Shown: positions 34,511 through 40,952 of the stretch, piece by piece
How positions within the stretch are numbered: position 1 is the stretch's first letter
How the letters are laid out: every line of letters starts with the position of its first letter
Source: Polyangiaceae bacterium
GTDB lineage: Bacteria > Myxococcota_A > Polyangia > Polyangiales > Polyangiaceae
DNA length: 64,000 nucleotides
Assembly (NCBI GenBank): GCA_016712345.1
Contig: JADJRH010000011.1
Span: 1,426,001 to 1,490,000, forward strand
Reading direction: 5' to 3'
The notes under the pieces: model-generated
What the model saw: only the letters and a program-made list of their open reading frames with translations
Told to the model about the DNA's origin: nothing
Databases searched by the model: none
Made by a program: the position numbers and the translations under genes

Positions 34511-35027
34511 TATAGTTGAGTATAATTGCGTTGAAACCGCGGAAAGTGTTGGCCCGGCGCGCAGCGCGTCTAGCGTGGCGTGCGTGGGTTGAGCGTTTCC
34601 GGCGGGCCGGGGTGAACCCTCAACGCGTGTTGGGGTGACGGCCTGCGAAGGGGTATATCGCGGCGGGGGGCGGAAACGTCTGACGGGGCGGGGCGTCAAA
34701 AAGCTGCTTTGCGGGCGAGCGCCGGCCATGACACCGCCATCGCCAACGCACCGCGGTTAGGGCCCTGCGGTTCGCCCCGATGCAGCCTGAAATGCGAATG
34801 TCCGTTGGCCCGCGTGAAGAGTAAACCCATCGAGCGAGGCACAGAGCGGCTTGTCAAAACGCAAGGGCACGCGGCGGCGGCAGAAGGCGAGACGACGTGG
34901 AGATGAGGATTGAGACCCAGCGCGCCTGCCGAATCACGTAGTATTGGACTCTGGCCGCTACCGGAACCGGTTTCGTGGGTTGACAAACGTTGTGCCTTGC
35001 CGGTTCTGTTTGTGATAGGCTTGCGCC
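34511..35027. repeat. duplicated upstream segment ending in a Uma2 tail remnant, then toxin-antitoxin leader
   Basis: 34511-34803 is a diverged copy of 38097-38388 (GTTGAGTATAATTGCGTTGA, TTGAGCGTTTCCGGCGGGCC, AACGCACCGCGGTTAGGGCC). Its last 45 bp correspond to the very end of the Uma2 gene of block B, stop codon included (34757-34759), so a Uma2 tail is left here without its gene. 34804-35027 has no gene; a TTGACA hexamer lies at 34980-34985 but no good -10 follows. This is the leader of the DUF6922/AbiEii pair. Confidence 0.7.
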
Positions 35028-35330
35028 ATGGCAGTTCCAAACGATCTCGCATGGCTGTTTTGGGACATGGATCCACAACAAATCGACCTCCAGCGGGACG
35101 CTCACACCGTTCTGACACGGGTGCTTGAGCACGGCCGCCTGAACGATGTGCACTGGCTGCTTCGTCTCTACGGTCGTGAACGCGTGCATCAATACTTTCT
35201 GAGTGGTCCAAGTCCCGAACTGTCGCCGCGCACGCTGTCCTTCTGGCGCGCTTTCTTCATTGCAACGGAGGAAACATGGCCGACCGAACCGGACTTCCGG
35301 CGGGGCAGCGGCGCACCCTGGCCCGCTTGA
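35028..35330 (+). CDS. DUF6922-type antitoxin-like protein
   Basis: A 100-residue protein matching the short DUF6922 module found upstream of AbiEii-type toxins: LAWLFWDMDPQQIDLQRDAH, TRVLEHGRLNDVHWLLRLYG, LSPRTLSFWRAFF. It overlaps the downstream toxin gene by 55 bp, typical of co-translated toxin-antitoxin pairs. By analogy it would neutralise the toxin or repress the operon, but unlike AbiEi it has no visible winged-helix DNA-binding domain. A relic copy lies at 31573. Recognition of the pair is fairly secure; the antitoxin role is inferred from position. Confidence 0.75.
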   Translation: MAVPNDLAWLFWDMDPQQIDLQRDAHTVLTRVLEHGRLNDVHWLLRLYGRERVHQYFLSGPSPELSPRTLSFWRAFFIATEETWPTEPDFRRGSGAPWPA

Positions 35331-35929
35331 TGGCCACGCCGCTACCAACTCGACTGTACCTCGTGGGCGGGGCCGCCATCGGCCATCACCTCGGACATCG
35401 AACTTCACTCGACCTCGACCTTTTTACCGAGGCGTCGGATGCTGGGCTGTCGACTGTGCGAGCTGCGTTCTTGCGCGTATTTCCCGATGCGGAGATTGTT
35501 GCCGAGACAGATGTGACCTTACGCATACGCACTGCCGACGGCCCGGTAGACCTGGTCCGCTACCCATACCCGTTATTGGAGCCCCTTCAATCCGGCCCAG
35601 AGGGTTGCCCGGTGGCCGGTCTTCGTGACCTAGCGGTGATGAAAATGTCAGCCATAGCAAAGCGCGGTTTGCGTCGCGACTTTTGGGATTTGCATGAGAT
35701 CCTGACGAGGTGCTCTGTTTCGCTCGATTCGGTGATGGTCGACTACGTTACCAAGTTCGGCTTGGCCGAAGCGAACGCCTACCATGTATTTCGTTCCCTT
35801 ACCTATTTCGCCGACGCGGAGCGGGATGTTTCTCTTCCTTTGGGCCTGACAGAAGGCCATTGGACGGAGGTGAAAGCCTTTTTCGAGCGCGAGGTCCCGC
35901 AAGCGTTCGATCGCTTTCGGGCGGAATGA
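35276..35929 (+). CDS. AbiEii-type nucleotidyltransferase toxin
   Basis: A 217-residue protein of the AbiEii/MNT-like nucleotidyltransferase family. The core is YLVGGAAIGHHLGHRTSLDLDLFT (GG and D-x-D metal-binding motif, residues about 28-50). A further acidic strand is TLRIRTADGPVDLV, and the family hallmark LRDLAVMKMSAIAKRGLRRDFWDLHEIL follows near residues 113-140. AbiEii toxins transfer nucleotides to tRNA acceptor ends or related targets, halting translation, and act in abortive infection. GGAGG ends 4 nt before the ATG at 35276. The gene overlaps its DUF6922 partner. All key residues seen are intact, unlike the relic at 31822. Confidence 0.85.
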   Translation: MADRTGLPAGQRRTLARLMATPLPTRLYLVGGAAIGHHLGHRTSLDLDLFTEASDAGLSTVRAAFLRVFPDAEIVAETDVTLRIRTADGPVDLVRYPYPLLEPLQSGPEGCPVAGLRDLAVMKMSAIAKRGLRRDFWDLHEILTRCSVSLDSVMVDYVTKFGLAEANAYHVFRSLTYFADAERDVSLPLGLTEGHWTEVKAFFEREVPQAFDRFRAE

Positions 35930-36038
35930 GGCGTAACGCAGGCCAAGCGCCTACTGGGTGCTTGCGCAGGTGATTGCGATTACCTGCGCGCCCGCGGGCG
36001 GGCCGGCTAGCGGCGCTCGCTCGGATTTGGCTTCGAGC

Positions 36039-36677
36039 CTAACGCGTTCGTTTTCGCTTGGGCTTGGAAGGGGCGTTCCGCGACGGCGGTGCGGCGCTCC
36101 CTTCACCTGGGTGGCGGACGCGCGCCAGCGCCGATTCAAGCATGGGGGTGAGATCGCTTTGCCCAAGCGCCTCTTCGAGCATCTCCGTGGTGCTTCGGAT
36201 GAGCGCCCTATCGAGATCGCCGGGATTGGCCGCCAGAATTGCGACCACGTCGTCGAGATCTTTGGGCCGGCCAGACAACAACTTCATGACAACGATGTCC
36301 TCGGCGCACGCGACCGGAACTGCAACGCCATCCATCTCAAAAACCTTGGCCCGCGCGAGGAACACTTCTTCCATACCGGGCCCAGCGAGAACTATGTCCG
36401 CCGGGATGCCGCTCGGCGAGTGCGCCACGGGCAAGACGCGAGTCTGTGCGATGAAGTCCGGATCGTCGACGCGAAGCAGAAAACCGTGGCGCCCGAGCGC
36501 ATCGACCAGTGCGTTCACGGAGCGGTCACCGAGTTGGACAGTCACATCCACGTCGGCGGTCAGGCGCGCGGCCCCGTAAAGTATCGCTGCCTGCGCGCCG
36601 AAGAGGTACCACCGGAGGCCCGCCTCCTCAAACGTTTGGGCGAGCGCCGCCAGGATCTCAACGAACGGCGAGGGCAT
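36039..36677 (-). CDS. nucleotidyltransferase-like protein (DUF6036/AbiEii-related)
   Basis: A 212-residue protein with a minimal nucleotidyltransferase fold: LRWYLFGAQAAILYGAARLTADVDVTV (small-residue helix and D-x-D), then DDPDFIAQTRVLPV and PADIVLAG (third acidic strand), and EDIVVMKLLSGRPKDLDDVVAIL, the usual Lys and Asp-pair closing motif. The basic tail (RNAPSKPKRKRTR) may bind nucleic acid. It overlaps the small upstream gene by 20 bp, the organisation of a toxin-antitoxin-like pair. The start ATG at 36677 begins the conserved part (MPSPFVEILAALAQTFEE); a longer frame to 36791 lies inside the partner gene and is unlikely. Substrate and toxicity unknown. Confidence 0.7.
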   Translation of the reverse strand: MPSPFVEILAALAQTFEEAGLRWYLFGAQAAILYGAARLTADVDVTVQLGDRSVNALVDALGRHGFLLRVDDPDFIAQTRVLPVAHSPSGIPADIVLAGPGMEEVFLARAKVFEMDGVAVPVACAEDIVVMKLLSGRPKDLDDVVAILAANPGDLDRALIRSTTEMLEEALGQSDLTPMLESALARVRHPGEGSAAPPSRNAPSKPKRKRTR

Positions 36678-36924
36678 TGGATATCCGATCGAGCAACTGC
36701 TTGAACGCGATGTGGTGGGCGAGATCGTCGGCGCGGTCGCGTTCGGTGGGGAAGTCGGGCCGGATCCGCCGCACGTGCTCGTAGAGGGCATGGCTTACGG
36801 CGAGGGTTCGTTGGTAACTCTGTTCACGATGCTGCGCCGCCCAATACACTTGTTTTTGGTGCTCCACCGGCCGGCGGGATCGCTCCACAAAAGCCCGGAC
36901 GGCGGCGGCGTCGACGGCGCCCAT
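36658..36924 (-). CDS. small partner of the nucleotidyltransferase, function unknown
   Basis: An 88-residue, helical, Arg/His/Gln-rich protein (VYWAAQHREQSYQRTLAVSH, ALYEHVRRIRPDFPTERDRA, DDLAHHIAFKQLLDRIS). It overlaps the nucleotidyltransferase gene by 20 bp and is probably co-translated. Its size and position suit an antitoxin or helper, but I recognise no domain. The start could instead be a GTG at 37023, giving a Pro/Thr-rich N-terminal extension; the ATG at 36924 keeps only the compact helical part. Confidence 0.5.
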   Translation of the reverse strand: MGAVDAAAVRAFVERSRRPVEHQKQVYWAAQHREQSYQRTLAVSHALYEHVRRIRPDFPTERDRADDLAHHIAFKQLLDRISNALAVR

Positions 36925-37137
36925 TCCGGCTCGCCTTTGGGGTTGGGGAGTGGGACTGGGCGCCTCTATGGCGTCACCGCACTCGGTGCCACTTGCATGC
37001 AATTGAACGGTCTTGCTGGCCACGTCCGCTTGTACCTATCACCAAGCGTTCGGGCTTACAAGGGACCATCCACGATTCTCATGGAGGCTCCGAGGTTTTT
37101 CGTGGTTCTGCGTCGACGAGCATCGCCCAGCGGTGAG

Positions 37138-37200
37138 GGGCCACTCTCTGAGCGAACGGGGCGAGCAATTGGGGAGGGGTAGACGGCGCGGAGGCCAGCG
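37138..37200. repeat. copy of dispersed repeat 2
   Basis: CTCTGAGCGAACGGGGCGAG followed by GGGAGGGGTAGACGGCGCGGAGGC matches the copies at 27211 and 29408. It ends at the 3' end of the 272-residue unknown gene. Confidence 0.65.
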
Positions 37201-37202
37201 CT

Positions 37203-38021
37203 TCACGCAGGCTGCGGCCCGTTCGTGGGAGCGGGTTCAGCCACCGGGGCGTTCGGGTCAACTTCACCGGTTTCAGGGTTCACGTCTTGGATGGCGCGGC
37301 GCGATCGAAGGTAGAGGCGCACCGCTTCATTCTGCTTGAGAATGGGCCCGAGCAAGGCCCCGCGAGCTGTCAGATCGGTGGACGAAGGGGTAGGGTGCTT
37401 TCCCAGAATCATCGCCACTGCTTGAAGCAGATTTTCCTGACCCTGTGCGCGGGCGGCCCGAACGTCGCCAAACGATACTTTCGGCGGCTCGGGTGCCTCC
37501 AGCGCTTCACGAAACTGACCTGACAACTTGCCAAGTTGTTTGACCAACCTACCCAAGCCCAGGTCTTGGATGGTTGCGGCGTACTCCTTGTTTTTCAGGG
37601 TCGCCAGAATGCCCTCCACCGCTGCCAATTGCTCCACGAACGTGGCTTTGGTGACGGCTTGTACTCCCGCGGGGAAGATGGCTGTCAGAAGTTTGGCGAC
37701 CTTCTTGGGAAGCTCTTGATCGTCCTCTTCGGCCCCGTCGGCGTGCGCCTGCGCCGAATCACGAATGGCTACCAACGTGCGGTCGAGCGCCAAGTCAATT
37801 CTCTGAACGGCGCCCGGCCCAGCGGCGGGTAGATTGGGCGCTGCCCACGCCGTTTCAAGTGCGCGGGTTTTGTGGTCATGCTCCAGCGCCTGATCACAGT
37901 GGGCAGCCAAGTCTTTGTAGCCCTGTTCTTTGGCGACTTTCATCACTTGACCCAGGGCAAACAGGCGCCTTCCGGTGGAAAGGCTGTACACATTGATGAG
38001 CGACGCAAGCGAGATGTCCAT
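37203..38021 (-). CDS. unknown 272-residue alpha-helical protein (intact copy)
   Basis: Not recognised. Predicted mostly helical: MDISLASLINVYSLSTGRR, a Lys/Glu/His-rich segment (KEQGYKDLAAHCDQALEHDH), a Pro/Ala hinge, then long amphipathic helices (DDQELPKKVAKLLTAIFPAG, FVEQLAAVEGILATLKNKEY, LGRLVKQLGKLSGQFREAL) and a Pro/Ala-rich tail. No signal peptide or membrane segment. GGGAG lies 6 nt before the ATG at 38021. Upstream is an eight-unit 7-bp VNTR, so expression might vary with copy number. A degenerate duplicate is at 33690-34474. In both places Uma2 genes on the same strand are neighbours, so the family may belong with Uma2. Confidence 0.6.
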   Translation of the reverse strand: MDISLASLINVYSLSTGRRLFALGQVMKVAKEQGYKDLAAHCDQALEHDHKTRALETAWAAPNLPAAGPGAVQRIDLALDRTLVAIRDSAQAHADGAEEDDQELPKKVAKLLTAIFPAGVQAVTKATFVEQLAAVEGILATLKNKEYAATIQDLGLGRLVKQLGKLSGQFREALEAPEPPKVSFGDVRAARAQGQENLLQAVAMILGKHPTPSSTDLTARGALLGPILKQNEAVRLYLRSRRAIQDVNPETGEVDPNAPVAEPAPTNGPQPA

Positions 38022-38339
38022 GAGGGCTCCCAGGGGTAGATGGTAGATGGTAGATGGTAGATGGCAGATGGCAGATGGTAGATGGTAGATGGTAGAGTTG
38101 AGTATAATTGCGTTGAAACCGCAAAAAAACGTTGGCCCGGCGCGGTGCGCGTTTGGCGTGGCGCGTGGGTTGAGCGTTTCCGGCGGGCCGGGGTGAACCC
38201 TCAATCGGTGTTGGGGTGACGGCCTGCGAAAGGGGTATATCGTGGCTCGGGGCGGAAACGTCTGATGGGGCGGGGCGTCTAAAAGCTGCTTTGCGCGCGA
38301 GCGCTGGCCATGACACCCGCCGTCGCCAACGCACCGCGG
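38022..38339. other. leader of the unknown gene: 7-bp VNTR and duplicated segment
   Basis: It holds the VNTR (38037-38096) and a segment duplicated at 34511-34756. No gene is seen. It separates the unknown gene from the Uma2 gene upstream on the same strand. Confidence 0.6.
38037..38096. repeat. 7-bp VNTR, eight units
   Basis: (T/C)AGATGG repeated eight times from 38037 (units 5 and 6 are CAGATGG, the others TAGATGG), plus a partial ninth. It lies 10-15 nt upstream of the GGGAG ribosome binding site of the minus-strand gene starting at 38021. The duplicate at 34490 has three units. Confidence 0.92.
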
Positions 38340-38969
38340 TTAGGGCCCCGCGGGTTCGGCCCGATGCAGCCAGAAATGCGAAATGTCCAGATCACCGAAC
38401 GGCGGCAGCATAGCGCGCTCTTCCTCGCGAGCGACGGCGGTGAGCGCCGGGCGACCGTCGATTGTCTCGAACACCTCCACCGTGTGGCGAACGGGATCAA
38501 CGATCCAACTCCAAGGAACTCCACTCTTGGCGAACAGCGGCAGCTTCACCGTTCGGTCTTCCCGGTCGGTTGTTGGAGAGAGAATCTCGCAACACCAGTC
38601 AGGTAGGATGGGGATGGGGTTTTCGTCAGGCAGATCGGGTACGCGCTCCACGCGGAAGCCGGAAAGGGCGGGGACGAGGAGCCGGCTCAACGGGAAGCGG
38701 ATTTCGGCTTCCACCTCAATCCACCAGCTGGCGCTGCCGAGCGTTCGGTTGAAGCCATCGAGAGACCGAACAATCGCGAGCTGGGTCGTTCGATGCGGTC
38801 TGCCGGGCCGAGACCTGGTGCGGAGGATTCCCGGCTCCAAAATCTCACCCGTCATCTGCTCGGGGAGCGCGCGGATCTGCTCGTACAGCGCTTCGAACGT
38901 GGGTACGGCCTGGGCGGGATGTCCCATGTCGGCATGGTATGCCAATTCGAGGGGTTCGACCAGCGTCAT
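38340..38969 (-). CDS. Uma2-family nuclease (copy A', intact)
   Basis: A 209-residue Uma2 protein with PD-(D/E)XK core: Asp in LLVPALSGFRVERVPDLPDE, Glu in WCCEILSPTTDRED and Lys in DRTVKLPLFAKSGVPWSWIV. Interestingly the Asp of VPDLSGF in copy A is Ala here (VPALSGF), which may disable it. The C-terminal tail (EERAMLPPFGDLDISHFWLH) is the part lost from copy A at 32081. The start is an ATG at 38969 as in copy A, without an evident ribosome binding site. Confidence 0.8.
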   Translation of the reverse strand: MTLVEPLELAYHADMGHPAQAVPTFEALYEQIRALPEQMTGEILEPGILRTRSRPGRPHRTTQLAIVRSLDGFNRTLGSASWWIEVEAEIRFPLSRLLVPALSGFRVERVPDLPDENPIPILPDWCCEILSPTTDREDRTVKLPLFAKSGVPWSWIVDPVRHTVEVFETIDGRPALTAVAREEERAMLPPFGDLDISHFWLHRAEPAGP

Positions 38970-39014
38970 GTTTTGGGCGCCGGGATGAAAAGCAGGCCAC
39001 CCAGCGGACGTATT

Positions 39015-39623
39015 CTAACGCTCCCAGAGCACCGCCAGGGACAACTCGATTGCATCGAACGGCTCGGCGCGTACCACCGAGTCGTCCTCGAAGGTGTCCA
39101 ACAACATCCAGCGCCCGCCCTCCAGCCGGTAGACTTCGAGTGTCCGCGCGAGCGGGTTGATGAGCCACGCGTGGTGCACGCTCTCGCGCCGGTAGACGCG
39201 CATCTTCCTGCCTCGATCGAGCGCTTCGGTGCTCGGGGAGAGGATCTCGCACACCCAGTCCGGCGCTACCTCATAGTGCGGCGGCGAATCAGCGGTGCCC
39301 ACGGCGTCCGGCATTCTGTCCCGCCGCCATCCGGCGAGGTCAGGCACGACGATGTCCGGCTTGGGGCCCAGGTGGATCTCCGGCTCGTCCAGGATCACCC
39401 AACCGCCCGGACCACCGGCGCCGCGCCGGAACGGACCGTGCAGTTCGCCACCAAGCAACGATGCCGTGTTGGTATGAGGTCGGGCAGGCCGAGGCATTGT
39501 GTGGAGTTCGCCGTCAACGATCTCCGCCACCATCGTGTCGGGGACCGCACGGAACGCGGCCACCACCGCCGGATCGTTCGGTGCGTTCGGATCAAGCAGC
39601 GTGCGAGCTGCGGCGGGGGCCAT
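39015..39623 (-). CDS. Uma2-family nuclease (copy C, distinct)
   Basis: A 202-residue Uma2 protein not closely similar to the A or B copies. Core: EPEIHLGPKPDIVVPDLAGWRRDRM (Asp), YEVAPDWVCEILSPSTEALD (Glu), DRGRKMRVYRRESVHHAWLI (Lys). The C-terminal strands TLEVYRLEGGRWMLLDTFED and IELSLAVLWER are typical. The catalytic set looks complete. It lies 45 bp upstream of copy A' on the same strand and is absent from the duplicated block at 32-34 kb, so it was inserted there or lost from the other. Confidence 0.85.
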   Translation of the reverse strand: MAPAAARTLLDPNAPNDPAVVAAFRAVPDTMVAEIVDGELHTMPRPARPHTNTASLLGGELHGPFRRGAGGPGGWVILDEPEIHLGPKPDIVVPDLAGWRRDRMPDAVGTADSPPHYEVAPDWVCEILSPSTEALDRGRKMRVYRRESVHHAWLINPLARTLEVYRLEGGRWMLLDTFEDDSVVRAEPFDAIELSLAVLWER

Positions 39624-40078
39624 GGAGCAATCATACCACGAACATCCCTTTTAGAAACGACTTCGCGATCCCAGCGGAAATCAAACCGGCCACCGGAAAT
39701 CAAACCGGTGGAGAAAGGCCGATTCGGGGTTTTCATGGGCACAACCCGCGCGTTTGGACGCCGATCGGAGCGCTTGACAAGGGCAAAGGGATGTGGCTGG
39801 CCCGATCTGTGTCCGAAAGCGTGTCCAAACGGCGCCGCAGCATGGTCGCGGCGGCCGCGCAGGGGCGGCATGGCGTCATGTTGGGGCGCGTGGATCAAAC
39901 GGCAGGCCACCCTGCGGACCCCCGGCTTTTCTTTGTACGGCAAGCGGTGTCGCCATCCGGCGCGCTTTTCCGCTTTGGAGCGTCGTCAATCCTCGAAGCC
40001 CCGATCGCGGCGCGCCGGTGAAACCGATGAAACATCTGCTCGGTGACTGTGCGGAATGTCGGGCGGTGGCGAACCTCG
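39624..40078. repeat. intergenic stretch with a short-form copy of dispersed repeat 1
   Basis: 39894-40018 matches 32613-32738 including flanks. At about 39674-39710 GGAAATCAAACCGG-like 14-mers occur twice in tandem. The rest shows no gene. Long plus-strand frames across here are shadows of the Uma2 genes. Confidence 0.65.
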
Positions 40079-40681
40079 TTAGGCATTGGAGCCGGCCTGG
40101 AGCTTCGCCACCAAGGCTTCCAGCTCGCGCGCACGCTCTTGAGCTGTGGGCACGATATCGGTCCCGGCCGCGTCGAGTGCGATGCGCAGGCGCGCCGCCT
40201 TGCCCTCCGGCTTGGACAAAACCCATGCGTCGAGCTGCTGGCAATAGGCAGGACCATCACCCCAGTAGACCCGCACGAACGCCCCGTCGGCACCGCGCCG
40301 GTAGATCTGCAAAGGGACGCGGTTGGGACTTTTCCCGCCGCCCGCCATCGCCGCTTCAGGGTCAAAGATCACCAGTTCAAGCGCGCCGAGCTGCGCGTAT
40401 TTGGCCGGCTTTTCCTCATAGTCGTTCTTCCATTCTTCCGACACGACCTCAAGCGCCCAGCGCCGCGGCTTGTGCCCAGGGAGCCACGTTTGCCATGATT
40501 TGGGCCGAGGCGCCGGGGGCGGATCGTCGAGCAAGTACGCATCGGGCGAGACACGCACGAGGTGCTCGCCGGGCACCCAATCAACGGGCGCCGCGATCTC
40601 CTCCTGAGATGGGTCGCGCACCACAAGCGCTCGGGGTGGGCGGCCACGCAGGGTGGGCTTGGGGGCATTGAGGAGCTGCAC
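40079..40681 (-). CDS. Uma2-family nuclease (copy B', 50-residue in-frame deletion)
   Basis: 200 residues, nearly identical to the 250-residue copy B, except that residues 36-85 of B are missing in frame (join APVDW-VPGEH). The lost piece contains the segment before the first catalytic Asp (WYLTDEEDM to CSGDNFFAW); SPDAYLLDD, EVVSEEWKNDY and KPAKY remain. The junction near 40577 shares a few bases (CCAA) between the two ends, suggesting slippage between short direct repeats. The start codon is GTG where copy B has ATG. Probably a damaged duplicate, though it may still fold. Confidence 0.75.
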   Translation of the reverse strand: MQLLNAPKPTLRGRPPRALVVRDPSQEEIAAPVDWVPGEHLVRVSPDAYLLDDPPPAPRPKSWQTWLPGHKPRRWALEVVSEEWKNDYEEKPAKYAQLGALELVIFDPEAAMAGGGKSPNRVPLQIYRRGADGAFVRVYWGDGPAYCQQLDAWVLSKPEGKAARLRIALDAAGTDIVPTAQERARELEALVAKLQAGSNA

Positions 40682-40775
40682 GGGCGAAGTTTACACCGTT
40701 GTCAGCGTTTGGGGCGACGTTTTTTTGTCCCGTTTGGTGCTTTTGAAGAGTTCGAAACCCCAACGGGGCCGCAGG

Positions 40776-40949
40776 TCAGGCGCGGACCATGATGCCGGCT
40801 TCTACAAGGTTCAACCATTGCCGCGTGACGCTTGCCGCGAATGCGCGGTCTTGAATGGCCACCCCGACTTCGATGTTTCGGGTTTGTCCGCGATCGGTGA
40901 AGTTTGCCGACGTTATCAGTGTGTGCTCGCGGTCAATCACGGGCGGCAT
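40776..40949 (-). pseudogene. C-terminal fragment of a phospholipase-D-like (DrmC-like) protein
   Basis: 57 codons beginning 3 nt after the CHAT gene stop: VIDREHTLITSANFTDRGQ, TRNIEVGVAIQ, then LNLVEAGIMVRA and stop. This is the second half of a PLD catalytic motif (the HxK part, which would lie just upstream, is gone) and closely resembles the end of DISARM-associated DrmC-type PLD proteins. The first catalytic motif and 150 or more residues are missing. No drmA, drmB or DISARM methylase is visible. Most likely the remnant of a gene cut when the CHAT gene arrived. Confidence 0.65.
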
Positions 40950-40952
40950 CAC

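Noticed and set aside
31187..40020. Insertion sequences driving the duplications
   Set aside because: No transposase, terminal inverted repeats or target-site duplications could be found around the repeated blocks.
38793..40046. A 417-codon plus-strand frame and several shorter ones opposite the Uma2 genes
   Set aside because: Antisense shadows of Uma2 A', C and B' in GC-rich DNA; no conserved motifs.
40776..40949. A DISARM system
   Set aside because: Only a C-terminal PLD fragment resembles DrmC; no DrmA, DrmB or DISARM methylase is in the window.
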